Notes: a model not told the origin generated them from the sequence alone. Positions 1 to 13,772 are shown, counted from the first letter of the stretch. The stretch is 64,000 nt of DNA from Dactylonectria macrodidyma (GCA_020744425.1 JAGMUV010000019.1:1402068-1466067), one strand, 5' to 3'. Numbers and translations: made by a program.

Positions 1-80
1 GCCTCATCTGCCGCGACGACGGCTCTGAGCGAAATGACTCGGCATCGATATCAATAGGATGTGGGGAGTATATGATCAAG

Positions 81-1291
81 TTAGCATTGGAAAGCGATGC
101 CGGATCTCTCCACAGTACTCGTCCCTCGAGCCGAGAAACCTGTTCCTTCGGATCGGAGCGCGACCAGTCCAGGAACTATATCAGAGTTTGAGGCGTCACG
201 CTTCTGAGATTTTGAGGTCAAAGGCACATCGCAGACGTAGCAAGGCACTGGCGGCTCGTCTTCGGAAGCCACCTTCTTACCAGATGGAATCACGAACTTC
301 CTGACGCAGTTGTGGCAAAGAACGTGCCCACACTGCTTGGCCATCATGGGATTCGAAGAATTGTTGAGCGTCTTCAGGCATGAAGGGCAGATTCTGCGAT
401 TGCTTTCGGAGCCTGAGACGTCTTCTTCTTGAAAGTTGATTGTGATGAGATTCTGCATAGAGATCACATGGGGGTCTCCTCGCGCGGATGCTGGACAGAC
501 TGGGACCGCCTTTTCTTTCTTGGTCACCACAGCATGTTTGGTTGTTTGCACATCTGGCGTAAGTGACGGCGTCCAGAACGAAGGAAGTGTCGGTTTGGCG
601 GCCTGTAAACAGATATTCCTGATTAGTATGCGCCTTCTCTTGGAAAACGCGCGTGGAACTTTAAAACCAACCTTTTCGTCATCAATTGCCTTCCTCGCCT
701 TAACCTTGTCCTGTCGTGCAATACGATCAAGCTCATCCTCGTCGAGCTCAAACTTCCGCTTGGTTCTCGAGGTAGCCGGAGTGTCTCCCTCGTCACATGT
801 AGTTGTTGACGGCGCCGCAGCCCCCTTCCTTGCTCGCTCTAGGCCAGCCTGTGTCAATTCGAAGTCTTTGATGGCTCGTTCCTGGTCTTCCTGATCCTCT
901 TCCGCCCTTGCCCTGGCGGCCTCGCCCTCGGCATGTTGCCTAGCTTTCTCGGCCCGTTTGATGTCCTTTTTCTGCGTCAGGAGGTTCGAGAGGGCACACT
1001 CGCGGCAGAAGATGTCGCCTCGTCGGCAGGAGACAGGGTCACGAGCGATGCCGAGACATAAGCCACATGAGCCGAATGGGAGAAAGGAGTCGCGGTTGAG
1101 ACGGGCGGAGTTGGAGCTCCAGTTAGACTTGGCGACGGCGCGCTCGTGGGAGGTAAAGACGGCTCGTGAAGTGTTTCGTTTGCCTATTCGGATGTCCCGC
1201 CATTAGCTTGTAATGTCGCCGGACTATCGATACGGGCGTAATGCTCTATGCAGTGGTTGTTAGGAGAAGGAGGCGACGAACTGTGTGACAT
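81..1291 (-). CDS. NOSIP-like RING/U-box protein
   Basis: Three exons: 1291-1282, 1183-672 and 602-81, giving 347 residues. The start was chosen because a 10-nt first exon (ATGTCACACA) joins in frame to the conserved N-terminus MSHSKRNTSRAVFTSHERA of fungal NOSIP proteins. Without that intron the ATG near 1202 is out of frame. The second intron (603-671) interrupts IDDEK/AAKPTLPSFW and has a TACTAAT branch site. Residues about 43-75 form a Cys-rich U-box-like finger (CGLC...CRRG...FCREC). The middle is charged and probably nuclear. A C-terminal RING-type finger starts near residue 246 (CPSC...CGHVLCHNC...CYVC). Human NOSIP is an E3 ubiquitin ligase of about 300 residues also found in spliceosomes; the same role here is inference. 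Family assignment is strong. It is divergent from the tafazzin gene. Confidence 0.85.
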
Positions 1292-1766
1292 GTTGTGACC
1301 AACGACGAGCCCTGCGTGAGCCTGGGAATGATTTTGGCTTAACAGTGTCTGTCACCAATGTTCTCGTTGCTCTATGGACGATCCCGATTGAACCTTTGTG
1401 GCTCCGGTTTTGCCGAGTTTCAATCGGTGGGAATTCCTTGCGAGGATGAGAGACGGACGAGAGGAAAAAGAATACACAGTGGTGGTTGCGAAGATAATTA
1501 CAACTGAAAGCAGCGAAGCTCGCCCGTGGCGCAAAAAGGTGTATAGGTACTAGGAAGGTTGGCCCAAGTTTGTTAGAAAAGTGGGCCTTGAGCCACTCGC
1601 CCGCGATCCTTTCCGAGACGCTCATGGGTCCTCGCATCGCCGTTTCGTTGCGCCCTCGCAAAAAAAAAAAAAGAAGAAGCTGACAGATAATAAACGCCGT
1701 TAGGTCTCAGTCGGGTGGTGCGTGGACGGACCAATTATTTTCTGCCGAAGCTTGTGCGCGCGCATC
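1292..1766. other. Divergent promoter between NOSIP-like and tafazzin genes
   Basis: A 475-nt spacer between two start codons that face away from each other. It holds a run of about a dozen A followed by GAAGAAG near 1660-1677. No conserved coding segment was seen on either strand, and the open frames here carry no recognisable motif. Confidence 0.6.
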
Positions 1767-3024
1767 ATGTCCGGGTCGCCTTCTCCTGTGCGGCCCAGCC
1801 TGCCCTGGAGGCTGGCGTCGATGGGCGTCATGGGCTCCGTGGGCGTCGCTTCGCGGGCCTTCATGTACGGCTTCAATGACGTCGACGTCCGCGGCCTTGA
1901 CCGTCTCCTCGGTGTGCTCGATCGTCGCAAATCGCAGGGCAGGGAGCGGGGACTCCTGACCGTCTGCAACCATGTTGCCGTGTATGACTGCCCCGATCGA
2001 CTCTCGCTGTGAGCTGCTGTGCTGACTGTGTCTGTTCATCTGTCTAGACTCGATGATCCTCTCATATGGGGAATACTGCCTCTACGCTACTGCTTCGATG
2101 TCCCAAACCTGCGTTGGGGCCTGGGCGCCCATGATATCTGCTTCAAAAACAAGTAGGTTTCGAGACATTACCAACCTGCGTCGGTATCACCCGAGTCATG
2201 GATAGACTCTGACTGCGCGCAGAGCAACATCAATATTCTTCAGCCTCGGCCAGGTTCTCCCAACCCATCGCCTATGGCATTCGCCTCATGGTGGCTTGTT
2301 CCAGCCCACAGTCACCGAGGCCATTAGACTGCTATCTGATCCATCCTATTTACCGGCACTCTCCCCTCCGTCATGGACCCCAATTCCGGTGCCAGCAGTG
2401 ACTCAAGATGCGACTTCGCCCTCCTCCTCACTGTTGCCTCCAGTACAGTTTGACCTGCCCTCCTTTTCCACCAATGGGGTTGACAGATTCACTTCACCAT
2501 CGTCTTACGCTTCCAACCGCAATGCCTGGGTCCACGTCTTCCCCGAGGCATGCTGCCACCAAGGCCCTGACAGCGGGCTCCGATACTTCAAATGGGGCGT
2601 GTCTCGGCTCATCCTCGAGAGCGATCCAGCCCCCGAGTTCATTCCCATGTTTATCCATGGCACTCAAAACATCATGCCCGAGAACCGAGGATGGCCCAAA
2701 TGGGCGCCGCGCATCGGAAACAAGGTAAAGGTCGTCATAGGTGAGCCAACTGATGTTGACCAGCTTTTCGGCGCCCATCGCGCTGCCTGGCGGAAGCTGG
2801 CAGATAAGGGTGACCCAGAACTACTCAAGCAGAGCCCCGAGGCCGTCGAGCTCAGGATTGCGGTGGCCAAGAAGGTTAGAGACGAAGTAGAGAAGTTGAG
2901 GGAAAGTATAGGTTTCCCTGCCGAAGAGAATCAGTCGGCTGCCTTGGCAGAGACGTGGATGAAGGAACCTCACACAAAAAAGTTCAAGAGTCCTGTGGAT
3001 GGTGGTCTTGTGAATAGACATTGA
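1767..3024 (+). CDS. TAZ1: Tafazzin, cardiolipin-remodelling acyltransferase
   Basis: Three exons: 1767-1981, 2048-2152 and 2223-3024, 373 residues. The start ATG opens MSGSPSPVRPSLPWRL; GTG codons upstream are ignored. The first intron splits the acyltransferase motif: joining gives NHVAVLDDP, the NHX4D signature. After exon 2 come ILPLRYCFDV and LRWGLGAHDICF, typical of tafazzins. Exon 3 has a Ser/Pro-rich insert (about residues 130-185) that is usual in filamentous fungi, then VHVFPEACCHQ and NIMPENRGW. Tafazzin transfers acyl chains between phospholipids and lysophospholipids in mitochondrial membranes to mature cardiolipin. The second motif reads FPEA where FPEG is usual. Length matches yeast Taz1 (381). 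It converges on the PHO85-type gene. Confidence 0.93.
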
Positions 3025-3405
3025 ATGAGCCCCCTTCCCAAAAGAAAAACATTATAGAAAGGACGGAAATGAATAGACATGAATCGCTGCGATATAAAAC
3101 CCAACACACTTTAAGCTACCTGTTTTGTTGTTGCGAGCCTCATTAGGGCGGCGACAACGCAGGTACAGAAGTCAACGCCGACAATCAATGACACAGCGTC
3201 CAGCAGGCGGCATTTCATGATCCAACTTCTTCAGGTCTCCCCGTCTAGTTCATGCGGACCTCCTTAACTCCGTGATACTTTCCATCCCAAAAACAATGCT
3301 CTTCAAAGTCCCCGCCGGGTTACTGCACCAAGGGTACATCGTCTTGGACAAGACGTGACTCACTCTGTCTATTAGCCGAAAAGTACTTCCGATCAGTGAC
3401 GAAAC
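3025..3405. other. Convergent 3' spacer
   Basis: A 381-nt gap between the stop codons of the tafazzin and PHO85-type genes; it should hold both 3' UTRs and terminators. Nothing else is visible. Confidence 0.5.
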
Positions 3406-4531
3406 CTAATAGGTATCGAAGTTCTGGCTGGGCACAGCTTGCGAGTAGGCACGGGACTGGGCTTGCATGTTTTGTTGCTGCTGTTGGTGCTGTTGCTGTT
3501 GTTGTTGGTGCTGCTGCTGCTGCTGGTGCATCACCAGGTCACTGAACCAGGGGTGCTGCAGAGCGTCGTGGGCGCTAATTCGCAGCTCAGGTCGGAGCTG
3601 AAGCATACGTTGGAGCAGATCAATGCCGGTTGGGTCGATGGCCGGGAGGATGTTGCGGAGATCCTGTGTAGCATACATTTGGAAGGTCGGCTTGTATTCG
3701 GGGAACTGAGTGATGCCAGGCCATGTGCGCTCGGTGGGTGTGCCCATGATGCGGAATATTCTCACAATCTGGTCCTCGTTCGTGGTTCCAGGGAAGAGTG
3801 GACGCCCAGTAAACATCTCTGCCATGATGCAACCGGCGGACCATATATCGATGCTGGTGTTGTAGGTTCTGCTGCCGAGAAGAACGTCAGGGGCGCGGTA
3901 CCAAAGTGTGACGACCTCGTTGGAAAAAGTGTTGACTGGGATGCCAAAGGCGCGAGCGAGACCAAAATCACCAAGCTTCAAAAGGCCCTTGCTGTTAATG
4001 AGAAGGTTTTGTGGCTTAAGGTCGCGGTGAAGGACGCGGTTCTGGTGGCAGAAGTCGATTCCCTTGAGGAGCTGGTACATGAAGGACTTGATGGTGACGG
4101 GCTTGAGAGCACCCCGCTCGCCATTGGTATCCATGTATCTCTTCAGATCGCCGTCCATGAACTCGAAGACGAGCATGAGCTTATTCTCGGTGTGGATGAC
4201 ATCGTGCAAGGCGACTATGTTCTCGTGCTTGAGCTCCTTCATGAGCGAGATCTCGCGGATGGCTGTTGACGGCGTTCCCTCTTCTGAATCTAGATGGATC
4301 TCCTTGAGAGCGACGAGCTCTCCGGTCTGGCGGTTACGGCCCTTGAAGACCTATAGAAGCGAAGTGGCACATCAGCGAGAGCACTTCGAAAGGGGGGATG
4401 TCAAGGTTGGCGATGGGGGGTGGCAGGCAAGGCGGAGCGCCTGGCCATGGGAATAGACTCACAGTAGCATAGGTGCCTTCGCCCAACTTCTCCAGCTGCT
4501 GGAACGAGCTGGGATGTCGTTTGCCGTCCAT
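3406..4531 (-). CDS. PHO85: PHO85-type cyclin-dependent kinase
   Basis: Two exons, 4531-4463 and 4350-3406, 337 residues. The intron (GTGAGT donor) falls just after the glycine-rich loop LGEGTYAT. The start [19 protein letters not shown] is that of fungal Pho85/PhoA kinases. PSTAIRE lies at residues 50-56, the catalytic loop HRDLKPQN at about 131-138, and DFG at about 151. Activation and P+1 segments ([14 protein letters not shown]) are intact, so an active kinase is expected. In yeast Pho85 works with many cyclins in phosphate, nutrient and cell-cycle signalling. The C-terminus carries a poly-glutamine/His tract ([10 protein letters not shown] pattern, encoded at about 3465-3530) that yeast Pho85 lacks. 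The assignment is firm; which cyclins it binds cannot be read from the sequence. Confidence 0.94.
3464..3532 (-). repeat. CAG/CAA glutamine-codon repeat in PHO85-type gene
   Basis: A run of Gln codons mixed with occasional His codons near the 3' end of the kinase gene. CAG and CAA alternate irregularly, which tends to limit replication slippage. It encodes the low-complexity C-terminal tail. Confidence 0.8.
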
Positions 4532-5543
4532 GATGATGGCGCAGAGCTTGGGCAGCGGCGTGTACGTGCGCGGGTGCTTGGAGAGAGAAAAGTGCAACTA
4601 ATTATGGCGTGTCCCAGGTTTGGGGAGGCGGGCTGCGGGAGAAGAGTTGCCTTAGGCTTGGGCTGTGGTGTTGTGCTTGCAGTGATGTGCTAGCAGTGTT
4701 GTGCTGCTTGGGCGTTGTGCTACGGCGCTTCTCTTTTCCCTTTTTCGGTTGCTTGCCTTGTATCGGCGCCTGTTGGCCTTGCAGGTGCAGGCGTTCTGGG
4801 TCTTGACTCGCTCTGGAATTGCCCCTCACTGACATTCCTTCCACTGACGGGAGCGACAACACCTCATGGTCTGGGGCCTAGAATGGGGACCAGTACTTGA
4901 CGAAGGGCTACCTGGTACCCAGCGGGCCATGGCCAGTAGGTACCTACCAGGGTCTTGGCGACCCGCTAGAGGCCAGCTTTGGCCCGCTGTGGCCCGTCAA
5001 AAGGGGTACTGCGGAGCACCTGAATCAGCAGTTATCCACACACAGGTCACCTGTACCCTCCCTCAATGGAACTGTAGGTACCTAGAGACTGTCAAAGCGG
5101 CCAAAGCTTTCACCGCCCGGTAAACGAATGTCGCGGGGCATGGATATCGCTGTAAGTAGGTAGGTAATACGCCTCTCAGCCACAAGTACCCCTAGCCAGC
5201 TACCAGCCCATGCGCCCCGCACCCCACCTGTAAGCCTGGCTTATCGCCCCATCTCATACTCCCACTGTATCAGCTGCTGGGGAATCAAGCCATCGTCATC
5301 GAGTTGCGCGCCTACCGTTCCGTCTCGTCTCATCCGGTACTCGCACGAAATCCATCTCCGTCTCCAAATCCATATCTCCCTTTCGACATCTCCAACCTGC
5401 CGCCACAGTGCTCACTTTCTGCCTCCGCGTCCCTCTCCCTCGCCTGTAGACATCAGCTCCCTTAGATCAGCATCTCCCTTGCGTCACATCGTCCTCCCTC
5501 CTGTGCGACTCCACGCCGCATCGGCCGGCCGCCTTTCCCCGCC
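4532..5543. other. Divergent promoter between PHO85-type and septin-like genes
   Basis: About 1 kb between two divergent starts. It holds repeated GGTACC/TACCTA motifs between about 4910 and 5170 (GGTACC near 4914, AGGTACCTACC near 4940, GTAGGTACCTAG near 5075, GTAGGTAGGTAA near 5155). A pyrimidine-rich stretch from about 5260 to 5540 (TCTCC, CCATCTCC) runs up to the septin-like ATG and is probably its 5' UTR. No gene is supported. Confidence 0.55.
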
Positions 5544-7571
5544 ATGAGACCCGTCCCGCCAGGAAATCGCCCCCTCAACATTCAACCACGAGGCCGTACG
5601 GATAGCCTCGCTTGCGGCCCCTCGACTGCGCCTGTAGCCTGTTTCATCACAAGCGAAGCTAACCTTGAAGCTGGTCGAACTCGCTCTCCCCCGAGACCCC
5701 GTCAACAACCCGACTCTCGTAAATTGCACCACAACGTTCACCAGGCGTCGCCCCCGCGCCAGCAACCATCGCCTACCCCGGTGCCTGGAAGCACCTCATC
5801 ATTCTCTGGCGACGACCAGTATCCCTTGGCTTATCCCTCGGATCCTGGCACACCCTTCCTCCTTGGCCTCTCTGGACCCGAATCGACTTTGAGCATTACC
5901 TCGTCAAGGGCAAGTTCGTTGGCTGGCCCTTCTGCGGAGTATCGGAGCGATCCCGCGTTGCCAGGGCTCGCCATGTCAGATCTTGGAAATGGAGATAATG
6001 ATAGTTCTGTTCCCCAACTCATCATGCCTAGTTTGATGGTGCCTCACCGGCGACCCTTCTCGCAGGTGGGCAAGTCACTGGGCAAACTCAAAATAATGGT
6101 GGCAGGCCGGCCAGGTATGTAGTCCACGGACCCGTGATATCTGCTCGCCCGGCTCTAGTCAAGGACTAACAATAAGAATAGGCATCGGAAAGACCTCTCT
6201 CATCAAGTCCTTGGCCCAGCACTGCGAGCACATTGTGCACGTGGACCAGATTGAATCGAACGAGACGAGAGATATTGCTGAAACATATGCCAGCTCAAAA
6301 CCGCATCCCTGGTGGAAGACCGACTCGCAGCTCCTGCTACACGATGCACAACGAAGACCATCAGTAACGGGCGAAGTACTTGATCGAAATGTTTGCTTCG
6401 TTGAAGGTCCAGGGCATTTGACTGGCTCCTCTGTATGTTGTCCAATTACACACTGCAGAAATTTGTCACTGACTTTTGACCAGAATCCTTGGTACGACTT
6501 GAATTATGTGAAGTCTCACGTAACTGCGCTCTTGCGCAAGCCCATGGATGACTCGGACCTACTTTCCCTCCTGAATGCTGGGGGCGAACCCATTGTCGAC
6601 GTGTTGTTATACTTGATACCCAACAAAGGTACATCTACTACATCCCCCCTTTTTGATGCTATGACTGACATTTTCCAGGTCTCGAAGCCGATGATGTAAA
6701 ATACATCAAGAATGCTCAGATTTTGACCAACGTCATCCCTGTACTAGCTCGGGTGGATGAGCTTGAGAGCGATGACATTGTCGAGGCCACACAGAAAGTT
6801 CTCCGGCGTTTGACTCAGGAAGACCTAGAGTGCTTCTCCTTCGCCGGTCCTCACCCGTCCGCCGAGGAATGTCACATCTATGCCGTGTCTACAGAAACAC
6901 GACCCGACTATGATACCATGGACGCCAGCGTTCTCATGAACTCGGAGTACATCCCACCTCTGGTCCCAACCGACCTGGGCAGACTGGTGGATCGTCTATT
7001 CTCATTGGATGGAAGTACTCAGTTGCGATACTCGGCTTCTGTCAAATGTGTTAGGTGGCGCCGCGAGCATGGATATGGCATAGTGCAAAGCGCCTTCCAG
7101 AGCCAGAGTCTGATTCCCCATTCTATTCATGGGAGGGCTCTGAGATTGGGCCCAACTCTCCGGCCGCAGTGCTGGGAACGGCTGGAGTTTTACAATTGGG
7201 CCAACAATTTACGGCAGAGCCTTCATGCCGAGCGACTACACAGTCTCCTAAGTGAGCGGTCAGACCGTACTCCCGTACCTGAGTCTCAACTGGTACCGAT
7301 CGGTTCACGCGACAAACCGCCACGTTTGGACACTCAACGAGGGACAGGGCGTCGCCACCAGGATCCGCTCGGTATATTGGAACTCGGGGGTCGTCTGAAA
7401 CAAAAAGGCATACTTGTGCTAGAGGTAGTGGGCAGCATCGGGCTCATTGGGTACGTAGTGGCTCAGCTGGTAAAGTCCGAGTGGGCCGAGGAGACACGCT
7501 CGGTAGCTTTGGCTGGGTCGAGAAGGTTCGGGGTGGAAGTTCCTGGCCTGGGGACCCTGTTGTTTTGGTAA
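5544..7571 (+). CDS. Septin-like P-loop GTPase with C-terminal membrane segment
   Basis: Four exons: 5544-6114, 6182-6432, 6484-6628 and 6679-7571, 619 residues. The first intron (branch ACTAAC) splits the P-loop, which joins as AGRPGIGKTSLIKSL (about residues 187-200). The G1 motif and following segments WYDLNYVKSHV, YLIPNKGLEADDVKYI and IPVLARVDEL (the position of the septin G4 motif AKAD) match the septin GTPase fold. The usual DTPG is degenerate here (VEGPG). The first 180 residues are Pro/Ser-rich and disordered. A hydrophobic stretch near residues 570-592 (GILVLEVVGSIGLIGYVV) is a likely transmembrane helix close to the C-terminus. Canonical septins have a coiled coil instead, so this is a divergent, probably membrane-tethered relative. 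Cell role unknown; GTP binding is likely, hydrolysis uncertain. Confidence 0.8.
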
Positions 7572-7967
7572 AATGAGGTAGGAACATATGGATTCATCAA
7601 CCTGATGAATTAGGCGTTGAAGCTCAAGTGCGATGAGTTTTGGTACTCGAGGCAGCCAATCTAGGCCAGGAGTAGCGAGAATGCGGATTTTTACAGCTAT
7701 ATACAATCAAGAGATACCCTTTGCAAGAGCCATTTCTGCCAGCACCAAGCGGTAAATAAAATAACACAAGTAACAGAGCACTGATGAGAACTGGTGAGAA
7801 CTGGTGAGAACGGATGCGCTCGGATCAGGGCAGTGAAGGCGGCCAGAATGCACGAGGTCTGATTCCCCATGGCTTTAGGCCTAGTGGTGACTAGAGCCTC
7901 GTGCTGTCCAAACCATATTCATGACACGATGTAAACTCAAACTCCAATCATTGCTCATGTGACCAGA
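7572..7967. other. Convergent 3' spacer with short tandem repeat
   Basis: A 396-nt gap between convergent stops. It includes about three copies of a decamer GAGAACTGGT at about 7786-7812. No coding signal was seen. Confidence 0.5.
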
Positions 7968-8674
7968 TCATAGAGGCGATGGCTCGGCGCTGAGAGATTC
8001 AACGGCCGCGTTGAGATTGGACAAGTCGTCTGCGGTGCGGCCAACGTGAACCCAGCGTATGATACCGCCGCGGTCTACTGCAAATGCACCACTCATCTGC
8101 CACCGAGAGCCGCTTGTGGCATTGCGATTCCAGATGTTCTCATCCTTGGCAAGACGCATGGCCGACCACAACGTAGCTGGGTTAGCGACGTGCCAGGTCG
8201 TAGTGATACCAAGGCCCCACTGGGCATAGAGATCCCGCTCTTCGTCAATGATGACGTCCACCAGCCATGAGCCGCCAATCTGGGGGAGCCAGGCATCTGT
8301 GGCAGCCGCAGATGAGTGGGAGACGGCTATGCAGTGGACGTCTTTGTACTTGTCTGACAGGGCGGCCAGAGTCCTGAACGTCTTTTCGGCGACTATCGAT
8401 GGACGTCAGTCCTTCAGTGCACATGTTCTCTGGCACCAGGGTACAGGTGCAAGGTTGGGGAGGCCATACAGGGACAGCCAGCGTGGCGAAGGAATACAAC
8501 AATAGTTGGTCGGCCATCCGGTAGCGGGAGCTGGGTCGTCGACGGTGCAAAAAACCCAACCTTCAGGGGCGGAGCGACATCCTTGGGCGTGGGCGACTTC
8601 CACGTCTCGAATCCCTGGAAGAAGCCGCCAGTGTTGGGCGCATTGTTTGTGGTGCTGCTGTTGTCCTGAGACAT
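7968..8674 (-). CDS. AhpC/TSA-type thioredoxin-fold protein (PRXL2-like)
   Basis: Two exons, 8674-8470 and 8392-7968, 209 residues. Splicing (GTATGG donor) rebuilds FLRHAGCPFAEKTFRTL, the active-site region of the AhpC/TSA antioxidant (PRXL2-like) family. Further family marks are IAVSHSS, VDVIIDEERDLYAQWGLG, and the C-terminal GGIIRWVHVGRTADD. Many relatives have CGCP at the redox site; here the first Cys is Ala, leaving a single Cys in GCP. That suggests a one-Cys mechanism or a non-enzymatic role. There is no signal peptide, so it is probably cytosolic. Family-level assignment is good; substrate and reductant are unknown. Confidence 0.82.
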
Positions 8675-9367
8675 TCTTTTGCTTGTACCAGTGTCACCGA
8701 TGCAGTCTGGCTATCTCTGCTCCCGTGGTGCGATCTCGAACCGGCTGCAGTGGTACGTTTGTTAGTATGAATTGCTAGGAGGGGAGGCCTGCGGTGTTGG
8801 GACAACGAGTTTTAAAGGGAGATATAGGATGGGATGGTCTTGTCTTAGGCCGGTAGCTTGAGAGTTGTCATGATGGGTTTTTTGGAAGGTGGCACGTAAC
8901 ACATAGAGACCAAGCCCCCTGCAGTATCATGCAGCCCCGTGAAATGTATGCAAGTCCCTAAATCGTATCAAGTGATGGCGGTAAGAAAAAAATTGCTTAA
9001 TATTCTTGTTACCTAGCTCCCTTGTAGTTCTTTACGTTGATCAACCCACGGCGTATCAACATCCCAACCATAAGCCTTTGATTTTGTGTATGCGATCAAT
9101 TACACCACCTCATGGGACTAAGTAGGTCGCCAAAATCCACAAGTTGTAGGTAGAAAACCACCTGATTAGATAAGCCGTGAAGACTTCACACCCACCATCC
9201 AGGCCCCAATATTCGTCTAGGGTAGGCAGTTGGGCTTTTGGAGAAATGGATGTAGCGTAATATGTCATCGCAATTCTTCTCCCCCTCGACTTGACTAGAT
9301 TCGTGTGCCTTTTTTACGCTGTTCAGTCCTTGTCCTTCTGGAACTACATCTCCGACTACTGGTCACC
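8675..9367. other. Divergent promoter between PRXL2-like and DML1 genes
   Basis: About 690 nt with no conserved coding segment on either strand. It is moderately AT-rich near 8980-9130. Nothing further recognised. Confidence 0.5.
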
Positions 9368-11064
9368 ATGCGTGAAATCATTACGCTCCAGCTGGGGCAG
9401 CTGAGTAACTATACGGCCACTCACTTCTGGAACACGCAGGTTGAACACTCATCTTCCACCCTATCGCACGACAAAACAGTCGCTGACAAACCTCAGGAGT
9501 CGTACTTCACATACGCGGTGGATGAACAGTCTCCTGTTGACCACAACGTCCACTGGCGTGCTGGCCTAGGTGCTGATGGCTCAGAGACGTTTCTGCCGCG
9601 GACCGTCATCTACGACCTCAAAGGCGGCTTTGGCTCCTTGCGCAAAATCAATGCCCTCTACGAGCCCGAGTCCGAGGCGACCCCTCAAGCCCTCTGGTAC
9701 GTCCTTGGAATCATAATGTCGGGATGGTCTCGCCACCATCGCTGTGAAACCGTAGTTTGAGCTCATGTTCAACTCTCTTCCAGGTCAGGGCCATCCGTGG
9801 TTCACAAGCAACAGTCCCTCGAGGTCAACGCCTATCAACAGAGTCTGGACTCCGGCTCTCAACCTCCCCAGCTGACGACGTCGACGGTGCGTTACTGGTC
9901 GGACTTCTCGCGCGTCTTCTTCCACCCCCGATCCCTGGTGCAGCTCTATGACTTCGAACTTAACTCCACCACCATGCCCTTCGAGCGATTCGGCATGGGA
10001 TCGGAGCTCTTCAGCGTACTCGATAGAGAGCATGAGCTTGTCGACCGGGACTGGCGCCCCTTTGCTGAAGAGGCCGATCAGATGCAGGGAATACAGGTCT
10101 TCACCTCTATCGACGATGCCTGGGGCGGCTTCGCCTCGTCGTACATCGAGGCCCTGCGTGACGAGTATCCCAAAACGTGCATCTGGGTCTGGGGCCTTCA
10201 AAGCCCTATGCTTGACATCAGCAGATCTAAGCGCCAGCTCCGCCTTGCCAACACTGCTCACAGCATCGATGAACTCTGCGCGCAGGCTTCAACGCTTGTT
10301 CCACTCGCACTGCCCGAAACTGACCTTCCTGCAAGTATATCGATGGAAACTCGCTCCCAGTGGCATGTATCTGCGGTCATGGCGGCTGCGATAGAAACCG
10401 CCACGCTGCCGTCACGCCTGACCCAAGAAAGTGCCGGTCGACCCGCCTCGTTGGACTATTTAGCTGAATGCCTAAACCCGGCTGGGAACCAGCCTCTGGT
10501 CAGTATGCAAATGGCTCTCGCACCAGCTACGGATACACCAGATGATAGCCGCATTGATGTGGATTTCTTCCAAATTGGTCGTGGTGGCTATGACCGGCAA
10601 CGAGATCGCGAGTCCCGAATCTTCGGCCAGGTCCTCTCCTGTCGTGCCCTCGGCCCCAAAGACGATGATGAACACCAAGACCTGTCCGGCCACCGGGGTC
10701 GCCAGGTCATTGGAAATCCAGTCATCCGCAAGTAAGCTCGCTCATTCAACGCAGCCGGTAGAGCGGGTATGCCTCACGCTCCGAGCTAACCATGGGCAGA
10801 TACCAATCGTCCCTCAGATTCCCACTGCTGGATAGCTACCCGCAGATTTACACCCGTGCTGCTGACCAGCAAGAGATTGCCGTTCAGACGAATCTTTCGA
10901 GCAATACCTCCATGGCACCATGCATCAAAGCCCTCCGCGTCGAAGCCACACGCCTTGTTGGAGTCGAGGAGCGGGAGGCATTGAGCCATGGGCTAGCTGA
11001 ACTCGGCGAAGCGTACCGGGAGGATTGGTCTAGTGGCAGTGACGACGACGATGACGATGTATGA
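9368..11064 (+). CDS. DML1: DML1/Misato mitochondrial inheritance protein
   Basis: Four exons: 9368-9439, 9497-9696, 9784-10731 and 10800-11064, 494 residues. The start [22 protein letters not shown] is the diagnostic N-terminus of Misato/Dml1 proteins. Intron 1 (57 nt, no stop, multiple of three) must be removed to join WNTQ to ESYFTY as in the family. Next come [26 protein letters not shown], and the tubulin-like half with [34 protein letters not shown]. The C-terminus has [20 protein letters not shown] and an acidic [10 protein letters not shown] tail. In yeast Dml1 is needed for mitochondrial DNA partitioning, and in animals Misato affects mitochondrial distribution. The length fits the family; the gene looks intact. 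Confidence 0.95.
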
Positions 11065-11620
11065 TTAGATTTGACAATGGAGACATTTGCGCAGCCCATT
11101 GAGCGCACTCGCTTCACACACTCACCCATAGCGTCAACACGAAAACTTATTGTTGGCCAGGCACATTTGCGCCGGAAATTGTTCAGTATTGATCTAGCAA
11201 GCCAATTTCCTAATTACAGATACGAAATAGGGTTGTCATAGATCTAGGAGATGCACGTATACGGGCCACCCTCGGCCGGTGCTAGCTAGAACGCCTGTGA
11301 CATTTTGCCTGTGACGTGGGGCTGTATTGGACAGCCAACCTTCTCTACACAGCCTAGGTGCGTTTGCTGCAGTATTAAATTGTATTCAACAAGTCCATGA
11401 ATTAGGGCACGCTGGTGACAGGGCCGACAGTTGCAAGCGAGGTTGCATCTGCCATGCCTCAATTCCAGCTAGTCGGTGCCAGTATTGGAAGAATCAACTT
11501 TGTGCAAGTTAGTTAGTGGAAATCAACCCGTGACGCCTCTAAATCCGAGGCTCGCCCCAAGGTCAAGAAATTGCTACGCGGCCCAACCAGAGATGTTTTG
11601 GGAATGCGAGGTAGGGATAC
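11065..11620. other. Convergent 3' spacer
   Basis: About 556 nt between the stops of DML1 and the poly(A) polymerase gene. No motif-bearing frame is present on either strand. Confidence 0.5.

Positions 11621-13772
<2,152 letters not shown>

Noticed and set aside
1200..1204. ATG at about 1204 (minus strand) as the NOSIP-like start
   Set aside because: It is one base out of frame with the conserved protein; the upstream 10-nt exon with a GTTCGT donor restores the family N-terminus.
3439..4269. 276-residue plus-strand frame opposite the PHO85-type kinase
   Set aside because: Leucine runs are the antisense of the Gln tract, and the minus strand encodes a complete kinase.
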